DNA from: Curvibacter sp.
Lineage (GTDB): Bacteria; Pseudomonadota; Gammaproteobacteria; Burkholderiales; Burkholderiaceae_C
Assembly: GCA_019233055.1 (NCBI GenBank)
Contig: JAFAMV010000112.1
Span: forward strand, 1 to 64,000
DNA length: 64,000 bases
Direction of reading: 5' to 3'
The translations under genes and the position numbers were made by a program. Below the pieces are notes generated by a model that was given only the letters and a program-made list of their open reading frames with translations, did not search any database and was not told the DNA's origin. Every line of letters starts with the position of its first letter. Position 1 is the first letter of the stretch. Below, piece after piece: positions 47,827-58,386 of this stretch.

Positions 47827-50321
47827 GTGTGATCTCCTCGATCAGCGGCCCCGACCGGTTCGGCCTCTGCGGCCGGCCGTGGCGGGACAAAGGGAATGTG
47901 GGCGGCCACCCAGGCAGCCAACTGAGCGGCCGGCATCGGGCGTGCCGCAAACCAGCCTTGGGCCTGGTCGCAGTGCAGGGCCTGCAACATGGCCCATTCC
48001 TGCGCCGTCTCGGCGCCTTCGGCCACCACCACCAGGCCCAGCCGATGGCCCATGGCGATGATCGATTCGAGCAGCGACTGGGCATCCGGGCTGCGCTGCA
48101 CCTCGCGCACGAAGGCCCGATCGACCTTCAGCTCCGAGACCGGCATCTTCTGCAGATAGGACAGCGAGGAATAGCCGGTGCCGAAATCGTCGATCGACAG
48201 ACTGAAGCCGGCCCCGCGCAACTCGTGCATCACCGCCAGGGCCGTCTGCGCGTCGCGCATGGCCGCGCTTTCGGTGATCTCCAAGCAGAGATCGGCCGGA
48301 TCGGCCCCCAGCCGCTCGGCCAGGGCGCGCACCGAGGCCGAGAACAGCGGGTCGGACATGTCGTGGGTGGACAGGTTGACCGAGATCTTCAGCGGCTGCC
48401 CCGCCGCGCGCCACTGCACCGTGGCCTCCAGCGCCTGGCCCAGCATCCAGTGGGTGAGCTCGGTGATGCGCCCGGTCTTCTCGGCAAAGGGCACGAATTC
48501 GGACGGCGGCACCATGCCACGCTCCGGGTGCTGCCAGCGCACCAGGGCCTCGGCACCGCTGAGCGTCCCGTCGGACAGACGGATCTTGGGCTGCAGGAAC
48601 ATCCGCAGCTCGTTGTGCGTCACCGCGCGCTTGAGCTGGGACAGCAGCCCCAGGTCGGCCATGCGGTTAACCTCCATCGAGGCCTGGTAGCTGAGCCAGG
48701 GCCGGTGCAGCGCACGGGCCGTCTCCAGGGCCACCTCGGCATCGCGGATCAACTCGGCCATGGACTGTCCGCCGCCATGCAGCGAACTGCCCGCCACCAC
48801 CGACAGGTCCACGCTCTGCCCCCTGACCTCGGCCGCCGCCACAAAGGCCTGCTGCAGACCCTGCTGCAGTTGGACGGCCGGCACCGGCGTCTGGAACAGC
48901 AGCGCGAACTGGTCGGCATGCATGCGGGCCAGTTGGAACGGGGCGAAACGCCCCGCCAGCGAGGCCAGGCGACGTGCCGCCTCGCAGAGCAGCTGATCGC
49001 CCAGCTCGGTGCCCAGCACCTCGTTGATCGCATGGAAGCGCTCGATGTTGACCACCAGGACCTGAGGCGAGGCACCCCCGTCCACCCATTGCTGCCCCTG
49101 GCTGCGCAGCCCTTCGCGGTTGAGCCAGCCGGTCAGGCTGTCGTACATGAGCAGGCGCGACGACTCGCGCAAGGCCCGCAGGGTGCGGTCCGCCAGGCCA
49201 TAGCAGAACACCGCCGGCAGGACCAGGGTGCGCAGCAGGTCGAAATCCGATCCGATCGCCAGTTCGATGGGCACCGGCTGACGCAGCACCACCGCATAGA
49301 AAAGGAACACCAGCCAATAGACCGTGATCGGCACCATGCCCACCAGCAGCACGCCGCTGGCCCGCTCGCCGGCACGCCAGCCGTTCCAGTTTCCCGCCAG
49401 GCCGACCACGAAGTGCAAGGGCAGCAGCACATAGACGACCGGATTGACCCATTGCGGCGCCAGCCATTCGAGCGGTATCAGGGCCATGAAGGCCCAGCAG
49501 ATCAGGACCGCCGCCACCGCCATGCGCGGGCTGTGCAGGCGGAAGCGGCCGAAACGCAGGTACAGCCATGCCGACAGCCCCGAGACCGCAAACTGCAGCA
49601 AGGCGGCATTCAGCCACAGCGGCGCCAGCGGCGGCCAGACGAAACCCAGGCCGCTCTTGGCCAGGTGCGTCATGGCCTGGACCGTGGCATAGAGGGCGTA
49701 GATGCCGTAGTCGGGATCGCGCAGCGCGAACAGGAAGAACAGCGCCAGGAAGGAGGTGGTGACCAGAAAGGCCACTGCGGCCATGTTGATCAGATCGGCC
49801 TGGCCGTCCGCCAGATCCAGCCGCGCCGGGTCGACCAGCGCGATGCGCACATGGCGATCGATGGCCGGGATGTCGAGGCTGCCCGCCACCGGGGCGAGCC
49901 GGGCATACAAGGGCCAGGTCACCGCCTCGCCCAGCACGAAGGCCGCCTTGCGCCCGGTGACCCAAGCGTGGTCCTGGACACCGAGTCGGGATGCCGACCC
50001 GAGCGGCCGCCCCTGGGCATCGAAGACGCCGATGTCCACCCGCTGCATGTGCAGATCGCCGAACACCAGCCAGGACGGCGCAAGCGGTGTCGCCTCGGCG
50101 GTCGCCCGTCCCAGGCGCACCCAACAGACCTCATTGCGCCGCTGCACCGGTACCCCGTCGCCGTCTGCCCGCCGCCAGGCATCGGCGGCCAGGGCGCCCA
50201 GGGACTGTGACGGCGGACCGCATTGGTAGTCCAGGGCCAGCAAAGGCGGCTGCGCGCCGGCCACCCGCCCCCAAAGGCAGGTCAGAAACACGACCAGCAG
50301 TCCCACGCGGCGCCAGATCAC
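47823..50321 (-). CDS. 7TM sensor with degenerate GGDEF and intact EAL c-di-GMP phosphodiesterase domain
   Basis: The 832-residue protein has a signal peptide (about 1-23), a periplasmic 7TMR-DISM extracellular-type domain (about 30-170) and seven membrane helices (about 175-380). A GGDEF domain at about 390-550 has its active site reduced to HADQF (468-472) and should be catalytically dead. The EAL domain (about 560-810) keeps Glu591-Ala-Leu593, Asn649, DDFGTG (711-716), Lys732/Asp734 and Glu768, so it should hydrolyse c-di-GMP. The stop overlaps the start of the GMC fusion by four bases, implying translational coupling. The ligand sensed is unknown. Confidence 0.9.
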   Translation of the reverse strand: MIWRRVGLLVVFLTCLWGRVAGAQPPLLALDYQCGPPSQSLGALAADAWRRADGDGVPVQRRNEVCWVRLGRATAEATPLAPSWLVFGDLHMQRVDIGVFDAQGRPLGSASRLGVQDHAWVTGRKAAFVLGEAVTWPLYARLAPVAGSLDIPAIDRHVRIALVDPARLDLADGQADLINMAAVAFLVTTSFLALFFLFALRDPDYGIYALYATVQAMTHLAKSGLGFVWPPLAPLWLNAALLQFAVSGLSAWLYLRFGRFRLHSPRMAVAAVLICWAFMALIPLEWLAPQWVNPVVYVLLPLHFVVGLAGNWNGWRAGERASGVLLVGMVPITVYWLVFLFYAVVLRQPVPIELAIGSDFDLLRTLVLPAVFCYGLADRTLRALRESSRLLMYDSLTGWLNREGLRSQGQQWVDGGASPQVLVVNIERFHAINEVLGTELGDQLLCEAARRLASLAGRFAPFQLARMHADQFALLFQTPVPAVQLQQGLQQAFVAAAEVRGQSVDLSVVAGSSLHGGGQSMAELIRDAEVALETARALHRPWLSYQASMEVNRMADLGLLSQLKRAVTHNELRMFLQPKIRLSDGTLSGAEALVRWQHPERGMVPPSEFVPFAEKTGRITELTHWMLGQALEATVQWRAAGQPLKISVNLSTHDMSDPLFSASVRALAERLGADPADLCLEITESAAMRDAQTALAVMHELRGAGFSLSIDDFGTGYSSLSYLQKMPVSELKVDRAFVREVQRSPDAQSLLESIIAMGHRLGLVVVAEGAETAQEWAMLQALHCDQAQGWFAARPMPAAQLAAWVAAHIPFVPPRPAAEAEPVGAADRGDHT

Positions 50322-50459
50322 TCACCCTCTCCCTGTGCTGGGATATCCAGCCCATGGTAGCGCCAGGTGTTAACAAATGTTCTATTGGAGACAAAAAGAC
50401 ACAGGAATCCTTTGCTCTCCAGACTGCGGGCCCGAGGGGTCTGGCCCCCTCGGGGGTTC

Positions 50460-51836
50460 TCAGTGCAAGTTGACGGCCTCGCCGATCGCCACCTCAAAAC
50501 CCACCTCGGTTTCGCCGTGGGCCGAGTTCGCGAACACAGTACCGCCATGCATGGACGCCACCGCCTTCACGATGGCCAGGCCGAGGCCGTGGCTTTCGCC
50601 GCTGTTGGCCCGCGAGGGCTCGACCCGGTAGAAACGGTCGAACAGGTGGGGCAGGTGTTCAGGCGGGATGTCGGCACCGGCATTGACGATGGCGACCGCC
50701 GCCCGCCCCGGGGCCTGGGTGATGCGCACGCCGATGCGGCCGCCGTGCGTTGAATGCTGCAGGGCGTTGTGCAGCAGGTTGGTGAGGGCCCGTCGGAACA
50801 GGGCCTTCTGGATCGGGGCCAGGGCGTCGCCTTCGACCTGCACCCGGATGGCGGCCTCATCGAGCAGCAGGTCCATGAATTCGAGGGTCACGGCCACCTC
50901 GGCGGCGATCGAGGCCTGCACGCAGCCGCTGGCGCGGGCGCCCTGCTCGGCCCGCGCCAGGAACAGCATGTCGGCGACGATGGAGCGCAGGCGCTCCAGC
51001 TCTTCGAGGTTGGACTGCAGCACCTCGCGCAGCGCGTCGCCGTCGCGCTCGCGCGACAGCGCCACCTGGGTCTGGCCGATCAGATTGGCCAGCGGGGTGC
51101 GCAGCTCATGGGCCACGTTGTCGTTGAAGGTCTCCAACTGGCGGTAGGCCGCATCGAGCCGGTCCAGGGCCGCATTCAACGAGCCCCCCAGGTCGGCCAG
51201 TTCGGCCGGCAGCGCGGGCAGCGCCAGGCGTTGCGAGGGCTGGCCGGGCGCGATCCGGTGGGCCTCTTCGGACATGCGCTGCACCGGCAGCAGGCCCAGG
51301 CGGGCCACCCAGTAGCCGGCCAGGGACACCACCAGCGTGCCCAGCAGGGTCAGCACCACCAGGGCGAGCTCGAAGCTGCGCAGGGTGTGGGCGAAAGGCG
51401 TGTGGTCCATGCCCACGATGAGCCGGACTTCGCGGCGCACCGGGGTGGGTGGCAGGTCCACCGCCAGCAAGCGCATGCGCCGCCCGTCCACCGTCCAGTC
51501 GAAGAGGCCGCTGCGCCCCCGGCTGGCCGCCACCACCTCGGGCAGGTCCTGCCCATAGCGGAAGCCGGGGTCGGCACTGTCCATCCAATAGCGGTTGCGA
51601 CCGTCGGCCGGGGTCAGGGCTTCGATCTTGTTCAATGCCCGCTGCGCCAGATCCTGCGCGCGGCTGTGCTGCAGCATGTAGCTCATGTCGTTCATGCGGC
51701 CCTGGATCTGCTCCATCTGGTGGCGGTCCAGTTCCCGCACCAGCACCCAGTGCAGGGTCAGGTCGAGCAGTTTTAAAAAGAATAAGGCGACCACCGAGAA
51801 CAGCGTCGCCAGCCGGGCCGCGATGGACAGGCGCAA
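50460..51836 (-). CDS. Heavy-metal-type sensor histidine kinase of the RND efflux operon
   Basis: A 458-residue CusS-like kinase with transmembrane helices at about 8-30 and 156-178, a short periplasmic loop between them, a HAMP region (about 180-230) and His243 in NDNVAHELRTPLANL. ATPase motifs are LLHNALQHS, IVNAGADIPPEHLPHLFDRFYR and SHGLGLAIVKA. No ATG fits: the frame upstream is inside the regulator gene, and a TTG at 51836 gives the family-like start MRLSIAARLATLFSV one base after the regulator stop. It is the last gene of the OMF-MFP-RND-regulator-kinase operon. Confidence 0.88.
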   Translation of the reverse strand: MRLSIAARLATLFSVVALFFLKLLDLTLHWVLVRELDRHQMEQIQGRMNDMSYMLQHSRAQDLAQRALNKIEALTPADGRNRYWMDSADPGFRYGQDLPEVVAASRGRSGLFDWTVDGRRMRLLAVDLPPTPVRREVRLIVGMDHTPFAHTLRSFELALVVLTLLGTLVVSLAGYWVARLGLLPVQRMSEEAHRIAPGQPSQRLALPALPAELADLGGSLNAALDRLDAAYRQLETFNDNVAHELRTPLANLIGQTQVALSRERDGDALREVLQSNLEELERLRSIVADMLFLARAEQGARASGCVQASIAAEVAVTLEFMDLLLDEAAIRVQVEGDALAPIQKALFRRALTNLLHNALQHSTHGGRIGVRITQAPGRAAVAIVNAGADIPPEHLPHLFDRFYRVEPSRANSGESHGLGLAIVKAVASMHGGTVFANSAHGETEVGFEVAIGEAVNLH

Positions 51837-51837
51837 C

Positions 51838-52518
51838 TCAGGCCTCCGCGCCGCGGTCTTCGAGCACGTAGCCCATGCCGCGGATGGTGTGCAGCAGGTT
51901 GCGGTCGAAAGGGGCATCGATCTTGGCGCGCAAGCGCTTGATGGCGACCTCGACCACATTGGTGTTGCTGTCGAAGTTCATGTCCCAGACCAGCTCGGCG
52001 ATCGCGGTCTTGGACAGGATGTCGCCCTGGCGCCGCGCCAGCACCATCAGCAGCGAAAACTCCTTGGCGGTGAGATCGATGCGCTGGCCCTGGCGCATCA
52101 CCTTGCGCGCGATCAGGTCGACCTGCAGATCACCCACCCGCAGCAGCGAGGGCTCCTGCAGGCGCCCGCGCCGGTTCAGGGCCTGGACCCGGGCCAGCAG
52201 CTCCATGAACGAGAAGGGTTTGACCAGGTAGTCGTCGGCACCGTCGCGCAGGCCGCGCACGCGGTCTTCCATGCTGTCGCGGGCGGTCAGCATCAGCACC
52301 GGCGTGCTCTTCACCGCCCGCAGCGCCTTCAGCAGCGCAAAGCCGTCGAGGCCGGGCAGCATCACGTCGAGCACGATCACGTCGAAGTCGTGGTGCAGGG
52401 CCAGGTGCTGGCCGTCGATGCCGTCGGCGGCCAGGGCCACGCTGTAGCCCTGCTCGCTCAGGCCCTGGCGGAGGTAGTCCGCCGTCTTGGGCTCGTCCTC
52501 GACGACCAGGATCCTCAT
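51838..52518 (-). CDS. Heavy-metal-type OmpR-family response regulator
   Basis: The 226-residue CusR/CzcR/IrlR-like regulator has a receiver ([20 protein letters not shown], Asp51 in [12 protein letters not shown], lysine in YLVKPFSF) and a winged-helix domain (about 130-222) with [22 protein letters not shown] and [14 protein letters not shown] plus [10 protein letters not shown]. This subgroup binds palindromes with TGAC/GTCA halves; one lies upstream of the operon at 58387-58409. Its ATG overlaps the RND gene stop (ATGA), and the kinase follows directly. Metal specificity cannot be read from the sequence; a drug-type efflux pump upstream makes another signal possible. Confidence 0.92.
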   Translation of the reverse strand: MRILVVEDEPKTADYLRQGLSEQGYSVALAADGIDGQHLALHHDFDVIVLDVMLPGLDGFALLKALRAVKSTPVLMLTARDSMEDRVRGLRDGADDYLVKPFSFMELLARVQALNRRGRLQEPSLLRVGDLQVDLIARKVMRQGQRIDLTAKEFSLLMVLARRQGDILSKTAIAELVWDMNFDSNTNVVEVAIKRLRAKIDAPFDRNLLHTIRGMGYVLEDRGAEA

Positions 52519-55500
52519 GCGCCGCTCGAGGCCGAAGCCTTCTGGAGACGGCGTGCCGCGCGGGCCTCCTTGCGCCGGACATACCAGTGGTGCGCCCGGT
52601 CCAGGTAGAGGTAGACCACCGGCGTGCTGAACAGGGTCAGCAGCTGCGACAGGATGAGCCCGCCGACCATCGAATAGCCCAACGGGCGCCGCAGCTCAGA
52701 GCCCGCGCCATGGCCCAGCATCAGCGGCAAGCCGCCCAGCAAGGCGCACATGGTGGTCATCATGATGGGGCGGAATCGTTTCAGGCAGGCTTCGTAGATG
52801 GCGTCACGCGGCGACATGCCCTGGTCGCGCTCGGCATGCAGGGCGAAGTCGATCATCATGATGCCATTTTTCTTCACGATGCCGATCAGCAGGATGATGC
52901 CGATCAGGGCGATCACGCTGAGATCGAAACCGCCCGCCATCAGGATCAGCAGCGCCCCGACGCCGGCCGAGGGCAGGGTCGAGAGAATCGTCAACGGGTG
53001 GATGTAGCTCTCATACAGCAGGCCGAGCACGATGTAGACCGCCACCAGGGCTGCCAGGATCAGGTAGGGCTGGGTGCGCAGCGAACTCTTGAAGGCCTGG
53101 GCCGTGCCCTGGAAGCTGCCGCTGACGGTGGCCGGCAGGCGCATCTCGACCTGGGCCGCGTTGATCGCGTCCACCGCCTCGCCCAACGCAGCCCCGGGGG
53201 CCAGGTTGAAAGAGATCGTGACCGCCGGGAACTGACCCTGGTGCGAGATCGACAGGTAGCCGGTGTGGCTGGTGTCCAGCGAGGCAAAGGTCGACAGCGG
53301 GATCTGCTGCCCGTTCAGCGGCGAGGTCAGGTAGATCTGGTCGAACAGGTGCGGGTCGGCCTGCAGGCGCGGCGTCACCTCGAGCACCACGTGGTAGCTG
53401 TTGAGCTGGGTGAAGTACTGCGCCACCTGGCGCTGGCCGATCGCATCGTAGATCGTGCCGTCGACCAGGGCCGGCGAGATGCCGTAGCTCATGGCCTTCT
53501 CACGGTCGATGGTGATGTTGGCCACCGGGGCGTTGTTCTGCTGGTCGGTGGTCACGTCGCGCAGCATGGGCAGCTTGCGCAGGCGGTCGAGCAGCTTCGG
53601 CGCCCATTCGTTGAGTTCGGCCAGGTCCGCGTCGGTCAGGGTGTACTGGAACTGGGTGCGCGACAGGCGCCCGCCGACGTTGATGTCCTGTCCGGCCTGC
53701 ATGAACAGCTGGACCCCCGGCACCTGGGCCAGCTTGGGCCGCAGGCGTGCGATCACCTCGTCGGCGTTGGCGGTGCGCCCCTCGTCCTTGGGCTTGAGGC
53801 CGACGAAGAAATTGCCCCCGTTGAAGGTCGTGCCGCCGGTGGCAATGCCGAAGGACTGCACATCGGGGTCCTGCTTGACCACATCGGCCAGGGCCAGCAG
53901 ACGCTCACGCATCACCTGGGTGGAGGAGTCCTGCGCGGCGTCGGCCTGGCCGAAGATGAAGCCGGTGTCCTGCTGCGGAAAGAAACCCTTCGGAATCGCC
54001 ACGAACAGGGCCACGGTGGCGGCCACGGTGGCCATGAAGGACAGCAGCGTGGCGAACTGGTGCCGCAACACGAACTCGAGGCCTCGGCGGTAGGTGTTGA
54101 GCAGGGCGTCGAAACCGCGCTCCATCAGCATGTAGAGCCGCCCATGGTGCTCCACCTCGCCGGCCTTGTGGGCCTTGAGGTAGCGGGCGCACATCATCGG
54201 CGTGAGGGTCAGCGACACCACCATGGACATGGCGATGGTCAGCGTGACCGTCACCGCGAACTCGCGGAACAGCCGCCCGACGATGCCGCCCATGAGCAGC
54301 AGCGGGATGAACACCGCCACCAGCGAGATCGAGATCGAGACGATGGTGAAGGCGATCTCGCCGGCCCCCTTGAGCGCCGCCTCCATCGGCGCCATGCCGT
54401 CCTCGATGTGGCGGTAGATGTTCTCCAGCATCACGATGGCATCGTCCACCACGAAACCCACCGCGATGGTCAGCGCCATCAAAGACAGGTTGTCGAGGCT
54501 GAAGTTGAGCAGGTACATCACCGCGGCCGTGCCCAGCAGGGCCAGCGGCACGGTGATGCTGGGGATCACGGTCACCATCACGTTGCGCAGGAAGACGAAG
54601 ATCACCGCCACCACCAGGGCGATCGACAGCATCAGCGTGAACTCGACGTCGAGCACCGAGGCGCGGATGGTCTGGGTGCGGTCGATCAGGGTGTTGACCC
54701 GGATGCTTGGCGGCATGGCCGCCTGCAGCTTGGGCAGCGAGGCGCGGATGCTGTCCACCGTGTCGATCACGTTCGCCCCCGGCAGCTTGGTCACCGCGAT
54801 CACGATGGAGCGCCCGCTCTTCAGGGTGTTGCCCGCATCCAGGGCCGGACCGGCGATCGCCCAGGCGGCCAGTTTGGCGTTCTCGGGTCCGTCGACCGCC
54901 ACGCCGACGTCGCGCACCCGGATCGGCGCGCCGTTGCGCCAGGCCAGCACCATGTCGCTCCAGGCGTCCGCCTTGAGCAACTGGTCATTGGTGTAGACGT
55001 TGAAGGCCTGCTTCTCGCCGTCGATGGTGCCCGTGGCCTGCTTGACCGTCATGGTCGCCACCACGCCCCGGATGTCTTCAAGCGACAGGCCCAGGGTGCG
55101 CAGCTTCTCGGGATCGACCTGCAGGCGCACCGAGGGCTTCTGCTGGCCGTTCACCGTCACCAGCCCGACGCCGGGAATGCGCGAGATCTGTTGCGACAGC
55201 ACATTGTCGGCATAGTCGCTGACCACGGTCAGCGGCAGCACTTCGGATTGCACGCTGAGCACCAGGATGGGCGAATCCGCCGGATTGATCTTGCGGATCG
55301 TCGGCGGCGAGGGCAGATTGGCCGGCAATTGGCCGGTGGCGGCATTGATGGCCGTCTGCACATCCAGCGCCGCGCCGTCGATGTTGCGCTCGAGGTCGAA
55401 CTGCAGCGTGATCTGGGCCGAGCCCAGGTAGCTGGTCGAGGTCATCTGGGCCAGCCCCGGGATCTGCGAGAACTGCCGCTCCAGCGGCTGGGCCACGGTC

Positions 55501-55682
55501 GAGGCCATGGTCTCCGGCGGGGCCCCGGGCAGGGAGCCGGTGACCTGGATGGTCGGAAAGTCGACCTGCGGCAGCGGGGCCACCGGCAGCAGGGGCCAGG
55601 CCACCAGCCCGACCAGCAGCATGGCGATGCCCAGCAGCGTGGTGCCGATGGGCCGCTTGATGAAATTGGTCGAGATGCTCAA
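52515..55682 (-). CDS. RND multidrug efflux transporter, inner-membrane pump (MdtB/MdtC-like, HAE1 family)
   Basis: The 1055-residue pump has 12 predicted membrane helices and two large periplasmic loops. The start [21 protein letters not shown] and the following [21 protein letters not shown] are typical of MdtB/MdtC. The proton-relay Asp pair is in helix 4 ([17 protein letters not shown]), and motif [18 protein letters not shown] is in the second half. It lacks the heavy-metal (HME) signature features expected in CusA, pointing to drug, bile-salt or similar substrates. It overlaps the fusion-protein gene by four bases and the regulator by four bases. Confidence 0.93.
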   Translation of the reverse strand: MSISTNFIKRPIGTTLLGIAMLLVGLVAWPLLPVAPLPQVDFPTIQVTGSLPGAPPETMASTVAQPLERQFSQIPGLAQMTSTSYLGSAQITLQFDLERNIDGAALDVQTAINAATGQLPANLPSPPTIRKINPADSPILVLSVQSEVLPLTVVSDYADNVLSQQISRIPGVGLVTVNGQQKPSVRLQVDPEKLRTLGLSLEDIRGVVATMTVKQATGTIDGEKQAFNVYTNDQLLKADAWSDMVLAWRNGAPIRVRDVGVAVDGPENAKLAAWAIAGPALDAGNTLKSGRSIVIAVTKLPGANVIDTVDSIRASLPKLQAAMPPSIRVNTLIDRTQTIRASVLDVEFTLMLSIALVVAVIFVFLRNVMVTVIPSITVPLALLGTAAVMYLLNFSLDNLSLMALTIAVGFVVDDAIVMLENIYRHIEDGMAPMEAALKGAGEIAFTIVSISISLVAVFIPLLLMGGIVGRLFREFAVTVTLTIAMSMVVSLTLTPMMCARYLKAHKAGEVEHHGRLYMLMERGFDALLNTYRRGLEFVLRHQFATLLSFMATVAATVALFVAIPKGFFPQQDTGFIFGQADAAQDSSTQVMRERLLALADVVKQDPDVQSFGIATGGTTFNGGNFFVGLKPKDEGRTANADEVIARLRPKLAQVPGVQLFMQAGQDINVGGRLSRTQFQYTLTDADLAELNEWAPKLLDRLRKLPMLRDVTTDQQNNAPVANITIDREKAMSYGISPALVDGTIYDAIGQRQVAQYFTQLNSYHVVLEVTPRLQADPHLFDQIYLTSPLNGQQIPLSTFASLDTSHTGYLSISHQGQFPAVTISFNLAPGAALGEAVDAINAAQVEMRLPATVSGSFQGTAQAFKSSLRTQPYLILAALVAVYIVLGLLYESYIHPLTILSTLPSAGVGALLILMAGGFDLSVIALIGIILLIGIVKKNGIMMIDFALHAERDQGMSPRDAIYEACLKRFRPIMMTTMCALLGGLPLMLGHGAGSELRRPLGYSMVGGLILSQLLTLFSTPVVYLYLDRAHHWYVRRKEARAARRLQKASASSGA

Positions 55683-56845
55683 GGCCGCGCTCCTGCTGCA
55701 GCCGCCGGCGCCGCCGCATTGGGCTCGGTGATTCGGGCCCCCGGGGTCAGGCGGTACTGGCCGTCCACCACCACACGGTCGCCGGCATTCAGGCCCTTGC
55801 CGATCACCGCACGCTGGCTGTCGATGTCCTGCACCTCGACTGGTTGCACGCGCACCGTCTCATCGGCCTGCACCACATAGATGAACTGACCTTTCTGCCC
55901 GCGCTGGACCGCCACCGAGGGCACGGTCAGGGCTTGCGCCCGGTCGCCCAGGGTGATGCGGGCGTTGACCGACTGGCCCGGCCAGAGCCGGTGCTCGGCG
56001 TTGGCGAAGCGGGCCTTCAGGGTGATCGTGCCGGTGGCGGTGTCGATCTGGTTGTTCAGCAGGATCAGCTCGCCCTCGGCCAGCACCTGCTGGCTGCCAC
56101 GCTCCAGGGCCTCCACCCTGAGCGGCCGGTGGCTGCTGCGCAGGGCCTGGTTGAGAGGCTGGAACACGGATTCGGGCAGGGTGAACTGCAGACCGATCGG
56201 ATCGATCTGGTTGATCACCACCAGGCCGCCGACATCGGCGGCGTGCACGATGTTGCCCGGATCGATCAGCCGGGCCCCGATGCGCCCGCTGATCGGTGCG
56301 CTGATGCGGGTGTAGTCGAGCTGCACCCGGGCCAGGCTGATCTGCGCCTCGTCCCCTTGCAGGGCCGCGCGCAACTGCCGCACCAGGGCCGCCTGGGTGT
56401 CCAGGGTCTGCTGGGTGGTGGCCTCGTCCTTGATCAGCTCGCTGTAACGCTTCAGATCGGCTTCGGCATTGGCCAGGGTGGCTTCGTCCTTGGCCTTCTG
56501 GGCCAGCGCCTGGTCGAGCTGGGCCTGGTAGCTGCGGGCGTCGATGCGGGCCAGCAATTGGCCGGCCTTGACATCCTGGCCCTCACGGAATTCAACCGCT
56601 TCGAGCTGGCCGTCGACGCGGGCCTTGAGGGTCACCGAGGCCAGTGCCAGCACATTGCCGGTTCCGGTCTGGGTGATGGGCACGCTGGCGGCGGCCACCC
56701 GCACGGTGCTGACCTGCACGGCGGGGACGGCCGGGCGCGCCGGTGCGTCCTCGGCATGCAGGGGCGCCGCCGACGCGCCCAAGGCCAGGGCGCAGGCAAG
56801 GGCCGATCGGCGCAGGGAAATGGAAATCATCTCTGGGTGCTTCAT
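55679..56845 (-). CDS. RND efflux periplasmic adaptor (MdtA-like membrane fusion protein)
   Basis: A 388-residue secreted adaptor (signal at about 1-31, ending PLHAED). The barrel-sandwich/lipoyl halves are VSTVRVAAASVPITQTGTGNV and ISAPISGRIGARLIDPGNIV, separated by an alpha-hairpin rich in coiled-coil heptads (about 105-165). The beta-barrel follows, with TLKARFANAEHRLWPGQSVNARI. It connects the inner-membrane pump to the outer-membrane channel. It is 7 bp after the OMF gene and overlaps the pump gene by four bases, within the five-gene operon. Confidence 0.92.
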   Translation of the reverse strand: MKHPEMISISLRRSALACALALGASAAPLHAEDAPARPAVPAVQVSTVRVAAASVPITQTGTGNVLALASVTLKARVDGQLEAVEFREGQDVKAGQLLARIDARSYQAQLDQALAQKAKDEATLANAEADLKRYSELIKDEATTQQTLDTQAALVRQLRAALQGDEAQISLARVQLDYTRISAPISGRIGARLIDPGNIVHAADVGGLVVINQIDPIGLQFTLPESVFQPLNQALRSSHRPLRVEALERGSQQVLAEGELILLNNQIDTATGTITLKARFANAEHRLWPGQSVNARITLGDRAQALTVPSVAVQRGQKGQFIYVVQADETVRVQPVEVQDIDSQRAVIGKGLNAGDRVVVDGQYRLTPGARITEPNAAAPAAAAGARP

Positions 56846-56852
56846 GGTGTGG

Positions 56853-58325
56853 TCAATCTTGTTGGGAGGTCCAGCCGCCCCCCGTGGCCTTGATCAGGGT
56901 GACGGTGGCGCCGAGCTGGCGGGCCCGGACCTGCAGCGCGGCACGCTGGTTGCCGAGGGTCAGGGACTGCGCCGTGATCACCGCCAGGTAGGTGGCGGTA
57001 CCGGCCCGGTACTGGCTCATCAGCACCTGCTCGGCACGGCGGGCGGCGGCGGCGGCGGCCTCGAGCTGTTCACGCTCGCGGGCCAGCTCCCGCTGGGCCG
57101 CCAGGTTGTCCTCGACCTCCTGGAAACCGGCCAGCACGACCTGGCGGTAGTTGGCGGCGGCGGCCTCGAAGGCGGCCTGCGCCTGCACGTCCTGCGACTG
57201 GCGCAGCCCGCCGTCATACAGGGTGGCGGCGACCTGGGCCCCCACCGCCCAGATGCGGTAGGGCGCGGCGAACCAGTTGCCCAGGCCCACACCGCTGCTG
57301 CCCGCCGAAGCGGTCAGCCCCAGTTGCGGATACCAGGCCGATTCGGCGATGCCGATGTTGGCATTGGCCACGGCCACGCGGCGCTCGGCCCCGGCGATGT
57401 CGGGCCGACGCTCCAGCAATTCCGAGGGCAGAAGACCCGGCACGGCCGGCGGCACCGGCAAGCCCTGCTCGGCCCGGTCCTCAGGCCAGGCCGCGACCGA
57501 GAACTCCGAAGGGGTGCGACCGACGAGCACCGCGATCGCGTGCTCGAGCTGCTGGCGCGCCAGTTGCAGGTCGGTGGCCGCGGCCTGGGCGGAGCGGAGC
57601 GTGGCTTCGGCCAGCGACACATCGGACAGGCTGGCCACACCGGCACGCTGCTGGCTGCGGGTGAGCTGCAGCGCCTTGTCATAGCCCTGCACCGTGCGGG
57701 CATAGAGGGCCAGCAGGGCATCGTCCACACGCAGTTGCAGATAGCTGTTCACCACGGTCGCCTGGACCGAAAGACGGGCGCCCGCCAGATCGGCCGCGCT
57801 GGCCTGCGCCCCGGCCTGGGCGGCTTCCACCGAGCGGCTCACCCGGCCCCAGAGATCGGGCTCCCACGCCGCCTGCAGGCTGGTGTTGTGGGCATAGCCT
57901 TCATAGATGCCGTTGGTGTTGGAACGCTCGTGCACGCTGGTCGAACTCAGGCCCAGGGTGGGCATGCCGGCAGCCTCGGCCGCCTGGATCAGCGCGCTGG
58001 CCTGACGGTACTGGGCCGCCGCCTGGGCCAGGCTCTGATTGGCCTGGTTGGCCTGCGCCACCAGCTCATCAAGCGCAGGGTCGCCAAAACGCTGCCACCA
58101 CGGCGAGCGGGCGTCGATCTGCGACGGGACCGCCCGCTTCCAGTCGCCCGCCTCCTTGAACGAGGTGGACAAGGCCCCGGCAGGTGCGGCGGGACGCACA
58201 TAGTCCGGGCCGACCGAACAGGCCGTCAGGGCGGCGGCGGCCAGCAAGGCCAACGCCGGGCGACACCCGCGCAGGGACGGGGTCCGGGCCGGTGTTTCTG
58301 TGGATCTTGTGGATTGGGTGGGCAT
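56853..58325 (-). CDS. Outer-membrane efflux channel lipoprotein (NodT/OprM family)
   Basis: A 490-residue TolC-type channel subunit and first gene of the operon. It has a lipoprotein signal with lipobox LTAC (Cys36), then SVGPDYVRPAAP, the usual mature start of NodT-family proteins. The internal repeat of the long helical barrel is visible in the paired segments around 100-250 and 310-460 (ANANIGIAESAWYPQLGLTASAG, then YDGGLRQSQDVQAQAAFEAA). The ATG at 58325 precedes the signal; the open frame upstream overlaps the divergent control region and is not used. A TGAC-N6-GTCA palindrome lies about 65-80 bp upstream. Confidence 0.92.
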   Translation of the reverse strand: MPTQSTRSTETPARTPSLRGCRPALALLAAAALTACSVGPDYVRPAAPAGALSTSFKEAGDWKRAVPSQIDARSPWWQRFGDPALDELVAQANQANQSLAQAAAQYRQASALIQAAEAAGMPTLGLSSTSVHERSNTNGIYEGYAHNTSLQAAWEPDLWGRVSRSVEAAQAGAQASAADLAGARLSVQATVVNSYLQLRVDDALLALYARTVQGYDKALQLTRSQQRAGVASLSDVSLAEATLRSAQAAATDLQLARQQLEHAIAVLVGRTPSEFSVAAWPEDRAEQGLPVPPAVPGLLPSELLERRPDIAGAERRVAVANANIGIAESAWYPQLGLTASAGSSGVGLGNWFAAPYRIWAVGAQVAATLYDGGLRQSQDVQAQAAFEAAAANYRQVVLAGFQEVEDNLAAQRELAREREQLEAAAAAARRAEQVLMSQYRAGTATYLAVITAQSLTLGNQRAALQVRARQLGATVTLIKATGGGWTSQQD

Positions 58326-58386
58326 GACAGTGCTTGAGATACGCGGCTGCACTGTAGAACCCGGGCCCGAACAAATCACTGACAGA

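Noticed and set aside
52587-55880. A 1097-codon plus-strand frame opposite the RND pump
   Set aside because: Same antisense-shadow effect; the His/Arg/Gln-rich product shows no motif, while the minus-strand pump is unmistakable.
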